64,000 nt of DNA from JBOGZD01 sp050697155. Its GTDB lineage: Bacteria > Actinomycetota > Thermoleophilia > Solirubrobacterales > 70-9. The stretch spans positions 15,886 to 79,885 of the forward strand of contig JBOGZD010000001.1 of NCBI GenBank assembly GCA_050697155.1. The letters run 5' to 3'. A model generated the notes under the pieces. That model searched no databases, was not told where the DNA came from, and saw only the letters and a program-made list of their open reading frames with translations. This document shows, piece after piece, positions 22,956 through 31,849 of this stretch (the stretch's first letter is position 1; each line of letters opens with the position of its first letter). Both the position numbers and the translations under genes were made by a program.

Positions 22956-24212
22956 ATGCCACGATCGACTCGCTCGTTCCCGGGCGGGACCGGGCCCGAT
23001 AATCCGCCGGCGCTCCTCCTCGGCGGCGGCGTGATCGCCCTCGCCGTCGCGCGCGGCCTCTCGCACGCGGATATCCCGGTGTACGCGCTCGGCCACGAGA
23101 GCGACCCGGCCCGCTGGTCGCGCCATCACGAGCTGTTCGTCGACACCGGCGCCGGCAAACAATCGCAAGAGCGCTGGCTCGCGTGGCTCGAGCGTGGACC
23201 CCACGAGGGCATCGTGCTGCCCTGCAACGACGACGCGCTCGAGCTCATCGTCCACCACCGGGCCAGGCTCGAGGGGCTCGGGTACGTGCTCACCGAGGCA
23301 GACGACGGGGTCGTGGCAGCGCTGCTGGACAAGGAGCGGACCTACGAGCTCGCCCGGGCGCTCGAAGTCCCGACGCCCCGGACCATCACCATGCGCACGG
23401 TCGAGGATCTCGACCTGGTAGCTGAGTCGCTCGGCTTTCCATGCGCGGTGAAGCCCCTTCACTCCCACCGTTTCGCCGAGCACTTCGGCGCCTGGAGGAA
23501 GGTGTTGTTGGCGACCGACGCCGACGAGCTCGAGCGCGTCTTCATCGACCTGGAGCGAATCGGAGTCGCCGCGCTTGCCACCGAGATCGTTCCCGGGCCC
23601 GACGACCAGTTCGTGTCGTTCTACGGGTACCTTGACGAGGCCGGCGAGACGCTGCTCCGGTTCACGAAGCGAAAGCTGCGCCAGAATCCTCCTCGCTTCG
23701 GCCTGGGCTGCTACCACGTCACCGACTGGAACGAGGACGTCGCCGAGGCCGGGCTTGCGTTCTTTCGCGGCATCGGGTTGCGCGGCCTGGCGTGTGTCGA
23801 GTTCAAGCGCGACGCGCGCGACGGCCGGCTGGTCCTGATCGAGGGCAACCCGCGCTTCACCGCCGCAACCGGGCTGCTGCGCGCGGCGGGCGTCGACCTC
23901 GGCCTGTTCACCTACAACCGCCTGCTGGGCAGGCCGCTGCCCCCGGTCGATCCCCGGTATCGACGGGGCCTCCATCTATGGGTCCCGGGCACCGATGTGC
24001 GCGCCGCGCTCGCGTACCGGAAGGCCGGCGACCTCCGGCTGCGGAGCTGGCTTCGGAGCCTGATCGGGCCGCAGCGGTTCCCGGTCGCAAGCCTCGAGGA
24101 CCCTGGCGCGGTGCTCGGGGCGATCGGCTACAAGCTCCGCCGGGCGCTGCGCAGGCGGTTGGGTCTCAAGCGCTCGAGGGCTGAGACGCGGGTTCGCGCC
24201 CCAGCGGGTTGA
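22956..24212 (+). CDS. ATP-grasp carboxylate-amine ligase-like protein
   Basis: 418 aa. It begins with a Rossmann-like part (PPALLLGGGVIALAVARGLSH, split here from a longer stretch) and then an ATP-grasp fold: LLDKERTYELARALEVPTP, FPCAVKPLHSH, ALATEIVPGPDDQFVSFYGY and the metal-binding end VEFKRDARDGRLVLIEGNPRF. This order is typical of carbamoyl-phosphate-synthase-like ligases that join a carboxylate to an amine. In a uronic-acid glycan locus it could make amides of uronic acids or build a modified precursor, but that is inference. Its 3' end overlaps the convergent membrane-protein gene by 47 bp. Confidence 0.8.
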   Translation: MPRSTRSFPGGTGPDNPPALLLGGGVIALAVARGLSHADIPVYALGHESDPARWSRHHELFVDTGAGKQSQERWLAWLERGPHEGIVLPCNDDALELIVHHRARLEGLGYVLTEADDGVVAALLDKERTYELARALEVPTPRTITMRTVEDLDLVAESLGFPCAVKPLHSHRFAEHFGAWRKVLLATDADELERVFIDLERIGVAALATEIVPGPDDQFVSFYGYLDEAGETLLRFTKRKLRQNPPRFGLGCYHVTDWNEDVAEAGLAFFRGIGLRGLACVEFKRDARDGRLVLIEGNPRFTAATGLLRAAGVDLGLFTYNRLLGRPLPPVDPRYRRGLHLWVPGTDVRAALAYRKAGDLRLRSWLRSLIGPQRFPVASLEDPGAVLGAIGYKLRRALRRRLGLKRSRAETRVRAPAG

Positions 24213-24741
24213 ACCGCCGCGCCGCCAGTGCGCCGATCAGGGCGCCGACGCCGTCGGCGACGAGGTCGAGGACGATGTCGGCGAAGCGGACCGAGAGGCC
24301 CGTCCCGAGCAGGCGGTCGCCGACGTACTCGCCGATCTCCCAGCAGACGCCCAGGAGAACCACGACTGCGACCAGTCTCACCACCGCTCGCCGGCTCCCG
24401 GGGGCGACGCCCGGTTCCAGCCGCGACCACACCGGCACCGAGAGCCCCCAGGCGAACATCCCGGAGATCACGAGGTGGGCGACCGTGCTGCCGAAGCCGG
24501 TATGAGCGAAGCCGCCCAACAGAGACACGGAGACGACAGCGGCGGTGGTCGCCGCCAGCACGACCAGGGCCCGCCCGGGCATTCCGAGGATCCGCACGGC
24601 GACCATGCCGAGAAACGCGAGGCCGAAGAGCGTCGTCTCGGTGTCCTCGCCGATCAGCACGAATATCACCGAGGCCACCCCCAGGCCCGCGATCCCGGCG
24701 TCCGGCCAACCCAGTGGCTCACGCCCGACAGGCGAGTGCAT
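24166..24741 (-). CDS. VanZ/DUF2238-like membrane protein
   Basis: 191 aa with about five hydrophobic segments. The end of the membrane domain has GVCWEIGEYVGD followed by DIVLDLVADGVGALIGAL, which is the WE..E...D...D...N..G pattern of VanZ-like and DUF2238 proteins. Function of such proteins is mostly unknown; some give glycopeptide tolerance. It is last in a minus-strand run with the membrane protein at 24766 (24 bp apart) and overlaps the ATP-grasp gene tail to tail by 47 bp. Confidence 0.6.
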   Translation of the reverse strand: MHSPVGREPLGWPDAGIAGLGVASVIFVLIGEDTETTLFGLAFLGMVAVRILGMPGRALVVLAATTAAVVSVSLLGGFAHTGFGSTVAHLVISGMFAWGLSVPVWSRLEPGVAPGSRRAVVRLVAVVVLLGVCWEIGEYVGDRLLGTGLSVRFADIVLDLVADGVGALIGALAARRFNPLGREPASQPSSA

Positions 24742-24765
24742 CGGCGGCAGGTTAGCGGCGCCGGG

Positions 24766-25422
24766 TCAGCGGTCCGTCGGCTGCTGCGCCCGAGCCGAGG
24801 GCCGGGCCTCCAGCAGCGCCACGAACGCGAGGCTGGTCAGCGCTCCGGACACGATTATCCATCCGGAGACCTCGAGTCCTTCCTCGAATGCGATTCGGGT
24901 CTCGTGCGGCCACTCGGTGCCGTCCTGCTTGAGCTCTTCGGTAGCCGTCGCCCCGAGGTCGACGACGACGGCGGCAACGAGGAGGATCAGGCCGGCTTGC
25001 AGGAGACGACCGGGACGCGCGGGCACCTCGCGCGCGACCGCCCAGGCGAGGACGAGGGCCAAGGCGAAGATCGGCGCGAAGATCACGATCTCGATGTGGT
25101 CGGCGATCGCGCCGGGGAGAAAGTCGAGCCGGCCCTGGAGGTTGCTGGCGGTCCGCTCGTGGATCTGGGTCAGGTCGTCGAGCGAGAGGAACGCGAAGAT
25201 GGCCGCGAGAGCGATGAACCAGCGTCGCCGGGCGGGCACGACGTAGGCGTGCCCCGCGGCCGCGAAGGCGGCGATGGCGCTGCCGACGACGGTGAGCCAG
25301 TTGTTGACGCTGCCCTCGATGCCGGCGTCGAGGTCGGGGATGGCGTCGTCGAGCGCGAGCGCGTTGATGACGCCGCCGATCGTGACACCGCAGGCCGCAA
25401 CGATCGCCACCCCGACCGCCAC
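24766..25422 (-). CDS. Integral membrane protein, paralogue of the gene at 26756
   Basis: 218 aa, about six hydrophobic segments, no recognised family. It aligns throughout with the protein at 26756-27544: shared NNWLTVV, HA-(3)-PARR.WF, FLS-D-DL--IHER, A--VA-DLG and EEGLEV-GWI. A GTG at 25422 is used, but homology runs about ten residues further upstream into a frame with no standard start codon, so the true start may be non-canonical. The two paralogues flank the dehydrogenase gene at 25544, suggesting a duplicated functional partner. Confidence 0.6.
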   Translation of the reverse strand: MAVGVAIVAACGVTIGGVINALALDDAIPDLDAGIEGSVNNWLTVVGSAIAAFAAAGHAYVVPARRRWFIALAAIFAFLSLDDLTQIHERTASNLQGRLDFLPGAIADHIEIVIFAPIFALALVLAWAVAREVPARPGRLLQAGLILLVAAVVVDLGATATEELKQDGTEWPHETRIAFEEGLEVSGWIIVSGALTSLAFVALLEARPSARAQQPTDR

Positions 25423-25543
25423 CCGAAGAATCTGGTCGGTGGCCGACGCGGGATCGGCAACCTCGGCCGAAGCTGGTGTGATCCTCTCCTCGATTTGCTG
25501 CCCCGGGGCCGCAGCTTAGGCCCGATGCCGCCCGCGGGCCAGT

Positions 25544-26638
25544 CTAAGCACGGGAGGATCCCAGCGCGGCGATCACCGCGTCCGCGACCTCGTCGGTGCT
25601 CGCCGACCCCCCGGGGGGCCGCAGGTCATAGGTGACCGTCCGGCCCTCGCGCACGACCGCGCCGACCGCGGCCTCGACCCGTTCGCCCGCCTCGCGCTCG
25701 CCGAGGTGGTCGAGCAGCATCGCTCCGCTGCGGATCAGTGCGATCGGGTTGGCGCGTCCGCGCCCGGCCAGTCGCGGAGCCGATCCGTGTGTCGCCTCGA
25801 AGACGACGCACTGCTCGCCGATGTTCACGCCGGGGGCCATCCCGGGGCCCCCGATCAATGCTGCTCCCAAGCCGGAGACGATGTCCCCGTACATGCGCGG
25901 CGTCACCAGGACGTCGTAGCTCTCCGGCTTCGAGACCAGACGCTCGCAGACGGTGTCGACGAGCTCGTCGTCCATTGCCACGTCGCTGTATCCGTCACCG
26001 ACCTCGCGTGCCACCTCGAGGAAGAGGCCGTCCGTCTCCGGCATCAGGGAGGCCTTGTGGACGACCGTGACCCGGGAGCGCCCGTGCGCCCTCGCGTAGG
26101 CAAAGGCCTCGCCGATCACTCGGCGGGCCCCCGATTGCGACAGCGGCTTGATCGAAAGGCCGGTGTCATCCGTCAGCTCGGCAGCACCCGTCTGCCGGAT
26201 CAGCTCACGCAGCTCGCCACTCACCGCGCGGTCGTGGGCGAATCCGATCCGGGCGTAGAGGTCCTCGTGGTTCATCTTCACCACCACCAGGTCGACGCCG
26301 GGGCGCGGAGGTGCAACGCCCTCCAGGGCGCGGCAGGGCCGGATCGTGGTGTGCAGGTCGAGCGCCTCGCGAAGCGCGACGTTCGGGGAACCGTAGGCAC
26401 GGTCCGCAGAAGTGGTGAGCGGCCCCTTCAGGGCCACGCCGCGCCGCCGAACCGATTCGGCCACCTGTTCGGGCAGCGGGTTGCCGTGTCGCTCCAGTGC
26501 GGCGGCGCCGGCCTCCTGGACCTCCCACTCGATCCTCGCGCCGCTGGCGTCGATGACACGGCAGGCTGCCTCCACGACCTCGGGGCCGATCCCGTCTCCG
26601 GGCACGACGGTCACGGTGTGAAGCTCGGCAGTGGTCAT
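25544..26638 (-). CDS. Isocitrate/isopropylmalate dehydrogenase family enzyme
   Basis: 364 aa, normal length for NAD(P)-dependent beta-decarboxylating dehydrogenases. Visible are VVPGDGIGPEVV, ALKGPLTT, VTVVHKASLMPETDGLF, VTPRMYGDIVSGL with an earlier MDDELVD, and VFEATHGSAPRLAGRGRANP. The usual arginine-bearing motif (RENTE) is replaced by KMNHEDLYARIGF, so substrate contacts differ from true isocitrate or isopropylmalate dehydrogenases. It stands alone between two paralogous membrane genes and not with leu or TCA genes. A role in a specialised hydroxy-acid pathway with the neighbouring RraA-like and oxygenase genes is conceivable but unproven. Confidence 0.85.
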   Translation of the reverse strand: MTTAELHTVTVVPGDGIGPEVVEAACRVIDASGARIEWEVQEAGAAALERHGNPLPEQVAESVRRRGVALKGPLTTSADRAYGSPNVALREALDLHTTIRPCRALEGVAPPRPGVDLVVVKMNHEDLYARIGFAHDRAVSGELRELIRQTGAAELTDDTGLSIKPLSQSGARRVIGEAFAYARAHGRSRVTVVHKASLMPETDGLFLEVAREVGDGYSDVAMDDELVDTVCERLVSKPESYDVLVTPRMYGDIVSGLGAALIGGPGMAPGVNIGEQCVVFEATHGSAPRLAGRGRANPIALIRSGAMLLDHLGEREAGERVEAAVGAVVREGRTVTYDLRPPGGSASTDEVADAVIAALGSSRA

Positions 26639-26730
26639 CGCGTGCGCACCACGAGCATCCGGGGGATCCGGGCCCTCGCGGCCGCCAACTTAACCCAACG
26701 CAATGGGCCCGCCCTGGGTGCTCACGCTAG

Positions 26731-26746
26731 CGTCGCGCCCGCGACG
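26731..26746 (-). terminator. Candidate GC hairpin after the membrane-protein gene
   Basis: CGTCGCG and CGCGACG are separated by two bases, about 10 bp beyond the stop of the minus-strand gene ending at 26756. It has no T-tract, so its function as a terminator is uncertain. Confidence 0.35.
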
Positions 26747-26755
26747 CGACGCGGA

Positions 26756-27544
26756 TCACTGAAAAGGCGTCACGGCTCGCGTCCGGCGCGCGTCTCCCTG
26801 CTGGGAACCGCCCTGCGACGGGCGGGGGGGTCGAGGGCCGCGAGCTCGCGAGCCGAAGGCGAGGAGGCGGAGGCAGACCATGGCGACCATCCCGCCGCCG
26901 ACCATGATCCAGCCCGCGACCTCCAGGCCCTCCTCGACGGCCACCCGAACCGGCGCCAGCGACGCGGCTTCGCCGGCCCCCGGGTCTGGCGTGAGCGCCG
27001 TGCCGAGGTCGACCGCGACCGCGACCGCCAACAGCGCGAGCCCGAGCCGCATCACCTGTGCCGCGCGGGGAGCCGCCTCGCGTGAGAGCACCCAGACGGT
27101 CAGAAAGACGAACACGTAAGCGGGCGCGAAGACGGCCACCTCGATGTTGTCGATACCGATCCGGTCGCCGATCCGTTCGTGCAAGCGCACCAGGTCGTCC
27201 ATCGAAAGGAAGGTCAGGGTCGCCGCCAGGATCCAGAACCACGCCCGACGAGCCGGAATGATCAGCGCGTGCAGCGCCGCGACGAGGGCAGCGGCAAAGG
27301 TGGCGACCACGGTGAGCCAGTTGTTGAAGCTGATCTCGAGGGCGGCGTTCAGGCCGAAGACGTCATCGTCGAACACGTAGTGGTTGACGATCGAGCCGAC
27401 CACGACGGCGCCCGCGCCGACGAATGCCAGCCAAACCGTGATCCGCAGAAGCCGGTCGCCGATCGATTCCGTATCGAGCGTGCCGCCTTCGAAGTCGCCG
27501 CCGGGCCGAGCCCAAGCGCCAGGGTCCAACCTCGGTCTGTTCAT
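26756..27544 (-). CDS. Integral membrane protein, paralogue of the gene at 24766
   Basis: About 262 aa from the ATG at 27544 (a GTG four codons upstream is possible). A ~35-residue polar N-terminus is followed by about six hydrophobic segments. Shared blocks with its paralogue include RITVWLAFVGAGAVV vs RVAVGVAIVAACGV, NNWLTVV, FLSMDDLVRLHERIGD and EEGLEVAGWIMV. No family is recognised. Acidic residues in MDDLVRLHE and in the last loop are conserved between the copies and may be functional. It is first in a minus-strand run that continues to the dehydrogenase. Confidence 0.6.
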   Translation of the reverse strand: MNRPRLDPGAWARPGGDFEGGTLDTESIGDRLLRITVWLAFVGAGAVVVGSIVNHYVFDDDVFGLNAALEISFNNWLTVVATFAAALVAALHALIIPARRAWFWILAATLTFLSMDDLVRLHERIGDRIGIDNIEVAVFAPAYVFVFLTVWVLSREAAPRAAQVMRLGLALLAVAVAVDLGTALTPDPGAGEAASLAPVRVAVEEGLEVAGWIMVGGGMVAMVCLRLLAFGSRARGPRPPRPSQGGSQQGDARRTRAVTPFQ

Positions 27545-27786
27545 GGTCGCGCGCACCCTCTTCCCGCTATGTCGGCAGCGTCGAGGGGCTCCTTGAAGCG
27601 GTACGTTGACGCGAACCCTTGTGCCACTCGCCCTCCCATACCTGATTTAGCGTACCGCCGGCGCCCCGCTCCACCACCGGCGCGGGCCCCTCTGGGCGGA
27701 TCTCTGCCGGCCACTCGAGCCGATGCGGATCTGCTGCAAGAACCGTGCCGGTCGACGCGCACGGCCGCCAGTCGCCAAACTACGCG

Positions 27787-27804
27787 GGCGGGCCTGGGCC
27801 CGCC
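27787..27804 (+). promoter_or_regulatory. Strong hairpin directly upstream of the RraA-like gene
   Basis: GGCGGGCC, two bases, GGCCCGCC: an 8-bp GC stem ending five bases before the ATG at 27810. No ribosome site is visible there. It could block ribosome access or end an upstream transcript. The 27545-27809 interval otherwise holds no gene. Confidence 0.35.
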
Positions 27805-27809
27805 GGAAT

Positions 27810-28544
27810 ATGCCTCAGTCCGTGGGAAAGCCGAAGACCGCAGAGCTCCATCCGGGGCCCGGCTTCCGGATCCGGACTGAGATCGAGCGGCCCGACGCGA
27901 AGATCGTCTCCGCCCTGGGCCGCTTCGACACGCCTGCGATCTCGGACCTGATGAACCGCCTCTACACGATGGTGCCGGAGGTCCGCTGCCTAACGGATCC
28001 CGAGCTGCGCCTGGTGGGCACCGCCTGCACGGTCAAGGTGTATCCGGGCGACAACCTGATGGTTCACAAGAGCCTCGATATCGCAGAGCGCGGCGATGTG
28101 ATCGTGGTCGACGCGAGCTCGTCCTCGCTGACCGCTGTGCTCGGCGACCTGGTCAGCACCAAGGCTCGCCACCGCGGAGTCGCGGGGTTCGTAGTCGACG
28201 GCCTGATCCGCGACCTGCCGGGGATCCGCGCGCTCGGCGACTTCCCCGTCTTCGCCCGCGGCGTGACTCCGATCGGACCCCTGCACCGCGGGCCCGGGGA
28301 GATCAATCACGCGATCTGTGCCGGTGGCATCGTCGTCCAGCCCGGAGACGTGATCATCGGCGACCTCAACGGGATCGTCGTCGTCCCGCGCGAGTTGGCG
28401 CCGGAGATGGTGAAGCGCCTCGAAGCGCGCAAGGCCGCGGAGGCCGACTACACCGCCGCGGTGAGCGAGGGCGAGTTCTCGAACGCCTGGGTCGACGAGC
28501 TGCTCGAGGAGAGCAGGGTGGAAACGACCTACGGCAGCGCCTGA
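27810..28544 (+). CDS. RraA-family protein (aldolase/demethylmenaquinone methyltransferase-like)
   Basis: About 244 aa. The single RraA-type domain shows FDTPAISDLMNRL, GTACTVKVYPGDNLMVHK, GDVIVVDASSSSLTAVLGDLV (split), GVAGFVVDGLIRDLPGI, PVFARGVTPIGP and GDVIIGDLNGIVVVP. Family members include 4-hydroxy-4-methyl-2-oxoglutarate/4-carboxy-4-hydroxy-2-oxoadipate aldolases, oxaloacetate decarboxylases and RNase E inhibitors. The G-x-R-D loop needed for aldolase activity is present. The start at 27810 is preferred because upstream codons are non-conserved, although no ribosome site is seen. Together with the dehydrogenase and two oxygenases next to it, a small-acid pathway is suggested. Confidence 0.8.
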   Translation: MPQSVGKPKTAELHPGPGFRIRTEIERPDAKIVSALGRFDTPAISDLMNRLYTMVPEVRCLTDPELRLVGTACTVKVYPGDNLMVHKSLDIAERGDVIVVDASSSSLTAVLGDLVSTKARHRGVAGFVVDGLIRDLPGIRALGDFPVFARGVTPIGPLHRGPGEINHAICAGGIVVQPGDVIIGDLNGIVVVPRELAPEMVKRLEARKAAEADYTAAVSEGEFSNAWVDELLEESRVETTYGSA

Positions 28545-28641
28545 CCGAACGCTTGCCGAGCGGACTGACATCCGCTACCCTGCCCGTCCCTCGCAACAGC
28601 GGGGGCAGCGAGCATCATCACTGGGGGAAGAGAGGGAGTTC

Positions 28642-29553
28642 ATGGACGACCGGTCCGGGGGGAACAGCGCCGTCGCAGAAGCGGTGATCGATCAGCAGCC
28701 ACAGTTCACCGCGGCGTACGAGCCCGATGCGGTGTCGGATGAGCTCGTTGCCAAGTTCAACCGCGACGGCTACATCGTGATCGAGGACGCGGTGAGCCCG
28801 GAGACGATCGAGCGCGTGCGCAGCGCGGCCGACCGGATCGTGGCCGAGGGACGCGAGCCCGGACGCTGGTGGGGCAAGCCCGAGACCGCGCCGCGACGGG
28901 TCGAATACCGGGGCATCTTCAATCTCGACGACGCATTCATGGATCTGCTCGCGCCAACTGCGGTGTTCCCGCTCGTAGTCAAGATCATGGGCGCCAACCT
29001 GCACATGATGAGCAGCCAGCTCGTTTACCAGAAGCCGCATCAGCCGCCCACGGGGGCCGTCCGCGGCGGCTGGCACCGCGACGTGATCGGCACCTCGGAG
29101 GACCTCGGCTACGACGCCACGCCGCGGCTCGCCCTGCGCGTCGGCTACTACGTCAGCGACATCAGCCAGCCCGGCAGCGGTGCGACCCTGTTCGCACCCG
29201 GGAGCCACCTGCTCAAGGAACCGATTCCGATGGCGCAGGGGACCGACAACCCCGAGGACTTCGTGCGCCCGAAGGTGAAGCCCGGCGACGCCGTGATCTG
29301 GGAGAACCGCACGTTCCACGCCCCGGAGCGCAACACGAGCGCCGACGTGCGCAAGGCGATCATGATCCAGTACGGGTATCGATGGCTGCGACCGGTGGAC
29401 TACCTCACTCATCCTCCCGAGCTCCTCGAACGGTGCGATCCCGTCACCCGCCAGTTGCTGGACTCGACCGACCTCAATCCGGACGGATCGATGACCCGGA
29501 TGAAGGGATCGAAGTCGCTGCTCGAGTGGGCAGCCGAGCACGATCTCGCCTGA
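28642..29553 (+). CDS. Phytanoyl-CoA dioxygenase (PhyH)-family Fe(II)/2-oxoglutarate oxygenase
   Basis: 303 aa with a good ribosome site (GAGAGGGAG before ATG). The double-stranded beta-helix core shows DGYIVIEDAVSPETIE, WHRDVIG giving His145 and Asp147, LRVGYYVSDISQPGSGAT, PGSHL and NRTFHAPERN giving the distal His226. These three residues would bind iron. The family hydroxylates small molecules. It begins a plus-strand pair with a second oxygenase-like gene 49 bp downstream. Substrate unknown; a hydroxylated acid or glycan precursor is possible from context. Confidence 0.85.
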   Translation: MDDRSGGNSAVAEAVIDQQPQFTAAYEPDAVSDELVAKFNRDGYIVIEDAVSPETIERVRSAADRIVAEGREPGRWWGKPETAPRRVEYRGIFNLDDAFMDLLAPTAVFPLVVKIMGANLHMMSSQLVYQKPHQPPTGAVRGGWHRDVIGTSEDLGYDATPRLALRVGYYVSDISQPGSGATLFAPGSHLLKEPIPMAQGTDNPEDFVRPKVKPGDAVIWENRTFHAPERNTSADVRKAIMIQYGYRWLRPVDYLTHPPELLERCDPVTRQLLDSTDLNPDGSMTRMKGSKSLLEWAAEHDLA

Positions 29554-29602
29554 GACGGCGCTCCCTCGTCAGCCTTGAACCGAGAGCACCAGGAGCGTTG
29601 AG

Positions 29603-30601
29603 TTGAAGGTCTTCGACTTCGATCCGGCCGAGTACCGGAAGCTATACGCCGAACAGGAGTGGATCCACATCCCCAGCGGCGTGACCCCCGAGTTCCTCGA
29701 GGCGATGCGGGAGTTCGTGGCCCGGTCGCTGGGTGACCACAAGGTGGCCGGCCCGGGCATCGGCGGGAAGGGGCGCAAGGACCAGGCGGTCTTCGAGTTC
29801 CCGGCGGAGGTCGACTTCCCGGGTGAGGTCTTCGACACGATCGCTCCCCTGAGCGGGCTAAACCGCTCGACGCTCACCCTGTCCGAGCGACATGTGAACG
29901 CCTACTACTCGGACGCCGCCCCGGAGCCGACGGCCCACAAGGATCGCCACTCGTCCCAGATCTCGGTCGGATTGGCGATCGAGAGCCCGGCGGAGTCGCG
30001 GGTCGTCGTTTACCCGTCCGACGATCGGGGGGCGAACCCGTTCAACGTCAGCTTCGCACTGATCGACAGCCTACCTCCCGAGCGCCATCCGGACAGGATC
30101 CTGCCCGACGCGCGAGAAGTCGAGATCGACGACAAGCCCGGGGACGTGGTCGCCTTCCCGGGCTCATCGATTTGGCACCTGCGTCGCCGCCCGGCCGGCG
30201 CGGTGATCTTGTATCTGAAGATGAACGACTTCGGCAGCGATCCGCTGGGCGAGGACCCGAGCACCCCGATACGCCGGCAGGGAACCCTCGAGGCGCTGGC
30301 CGACAACTCCAACGGCGCCGTGCTCGAGCGGGTCCCCGATCTGTCCCGTCGGCTCGACACGATCACCGAGCGCTACCTGCGCGACCAATGGCGCGGACTC
30401 ATCGAGGCCCAGGTCTGGGAGCAGAAGCCGGTGCAGCTCTCGGAGTGGGAGCTGCAGCTCCTGCGTGAGGTGGACGGTCAGCGCACCCTCGCCGCGCTGC
30501 TCGGAGACGTCGGCTCCACCGACGAGGAGTCGGCTCTCGCTCGTGTACGGACGCTCGCCGAGCGCGAGATCCTGGATCTGCTGCCCAGCGGCCCTGCTTG
30601 A
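29603..30601 (+). CDS. Fe(II)/2-oxoglutarate oxygenase-like protein with C-terminal helical domain
   Basis: 332 aa, TTG start with AGGAG seven bases upstream. The first ~215 residues fit a 2OG-Fe(II) oxygenase: PTAHKDRHSSQISVGLAI with His112 and Asp114, DDKPGDVVAFPGSSIWHLRR with distal His192 (quoted in part), and a final ILYLKMNDF. The last ~85 residues form a separate helical, winged-helix-like piece (ELQLLREVDGQRTLAALL, VRTLAEREILDLL). Such C-terminal winged helices occur in ribosomal-protein hydroxylases, though homology is not established here. It is paired with the PhyH gene. Confidence 0.65.
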   Translation: MKVFDFDPAEYRKLYAEQEWIHIPSGVTPEFLEAMREFVARSLGDHKVAGPGIGGKGRKDQAVFEFPAEVDFPGEVFDTIAPLSGLNRSTLTLSERHVNAYYSDAAPEPTAHKDRHSSQISVGLAIESPAESRVVVYPSDDRGANPFNVSFALIDSLPPERHPDRILPDAREVEIDDKPGDVVAFPGSSIWHLRRRPAGAVILYLKMNDFGSDPLGEDPSTPIRRQGTLEALADNSNGAVLERVPDLSRRLDTITERYLRDQWRGLIEAQVWEQKPVQLSEWELQLLREVDGQRTLAALLGDVGSTDEESALARVRTLAEREILDLLPSGPA

Positions 30602-30625
30602 GCCCGCGGCCGCATCGCGGCGGGC
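30602..30625. terminator. Candidate GC hairpin between convergent genes
   Basis: GCCCGC (30602-30607) and GCGGGC (30620-30625) form a 6-bp stem right after the stop of the oxygenase gene and before the end of the convergent ATP-grasp gene. No T-tract. Confidence 0.35.
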
Positions 30626-30632
30626 AGCTCGC

Positions 30633-31769
30633 TCACGGCGAGCGCTCGTCGAGCAGCTTGCGCAGGATCGGCACGGCGACCTCGGTCGCGTCGTCAGGCT
30701 CAGCGACCAGGTAGTGGTACTGGAACCCCGGCGTCCCGTTCACCTCGACGATCACACCCCCGCAGTCGCGCAGGGGCCGCGACAGATCCGGGGCGACGAG
30801 GTCGATCCCGGCCAGCCGCAGGCCGACGGCGCGCGCCGCGGTCCCGGCCTCGGCGACCAGTTCCGGGGAGATCGCCTCGCGCACCGTCTCGTTCTCCCGC
30901 GGCGCATTCTGGCTCTCCACCGCCTTGATCGTCACGGACGCTCCGGCGGCGGGCACCGATCCGAGATCGAAACCCTGCCGCTCGAGCGTGAGCACTGCCT
31001 CCAGATCGACCGTCAAGAGCCTGAAGCCCTGCCATCCGCCCCCCTCGAGCCGGCGACGGTTCTCGGCCGCGATCAACTCGGCGATGCTCGACCGACCGTC
31101 GCCCTGAACCGACGGCGGGCGCCGGCGCACCGCATCGAGCAGCTCGCCGTCGAGCACCAGGACGCGATGGGCGACCCCTTGGGCCTGGCGTTCGATCAGC
31201 AGGCGCGTGTCCGCTCGCGAGGCGCGCAGCCGCGCCCGCACCAGCTCCGCGGCGGTCCGGACCCCGCTCGTGACCCCTCCCCCGCCGCCCGTCCCGCTCG
31301 CGGGCTTGACCACGCAGGGAAGCTCGGATTCGGCCATGAAGGTCTCCGCGCTGCGCAGGTCCCGGTAGTCGAACTCGACGTGCTCGGGCACGGATACCCC
31401 GTCTGCCGCCAGCAGCTCGTGCACGCGCGCCTTGTCGAGCGAGAGGCGGTGGGCGACGATGTCCTCGAGCTCGATCCAGTGAAGCCAAACCCGTACGCGG
31501 CGAGACCCGCTGCGCAACTCGAGGAAGCCGGAACCGAGGTCGCCGAGCGTCGCTCCGACGGCATCCGCGGCCCGCTGCCAGATCTCCCGGTACACCGCCC
31601 TCACCGGCGCACCGTCCAATCGGGCGTCCGCGGCACGCTCGCGCCACCGCCTCCACAGATACCCCGGTCCGGTGGAGCGCACCAGATCCAGGCCGGCGCC
31701 GAGCTGTCGCGCCGGCCCGGCTGGGACGGCGCCGAGGAGGCGGGCGGCGGTGGTCCACATGGCGGGCAT
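30633..31769 (-). CDS. ATP-grasp ligase related to cyanophycin synthetase
   Basis: 378 aa. After a helical N-terminus, an ATP-grasp domain appears: LSLDKARVHELLAADGVSVP, LPCVVKPASGTGGGGGVTSG, LIERQAQGVAHRVLVLDGEL, and the metal-binding end LAGIDLVAPDLSRPL with GGVIVEVNGTPGF. This set resembles the ATP-grasp module of cyanophycin synthetase and RimK-like amino-acid ligases. It lacks the Mur-ligase half of cyanophycin synthetase. In this locus it may couple an amino acid to a carboxylate. It diverges from the GNAT gene at 31850. Confidence 0.75.
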   Translation of the reverse strand: MPAMWTTAARLLGAVPAGPARQLGAGLDLVRSTGPGYLWRRWRERAADARLDGAPVRAVYREIWQRAADAVGATLGDLGSGFLELRSGSRRVRVWLHWIELEDIVAHRLSLDKARVHELLAADGVSVPEHVEFDYRDLRSAETFMAESELPCVVKPASGTGGGGGVTSGVRTAAELVRARLRASRADTRLLIERQAQGVAHRVLVLDGELLDAVRRRPPSVQGDGRSSIAELIAAENRRRLEGGGWQGFRLLTVDLEAVLTLERQGFDLGSVPAAGASVTIKAVESQNAPRENETVREAISPELVAEAGTAARAVGLRLAGIDLVAPDLSRPLRDCGGVIVEVNGTPGFQYHYLVAEPDDATEVAVPILRKLLDERSP

Positions 31770-31849
31770 CTTCCCGTTTCAGGCCATCGACCGCGCCCCC
31801 ATGGGTGCCCCGACGATGCTTCGGCTAGCCTGAGCGCGCTGGGCGGGCC

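Noticed and set aside
30633..31769. Full cyanophycin synthetase
   Set aside because: Only the ATP-grasp module is present; the C-terminal Mur-ligase half and expected length (~870 aa) are absent.
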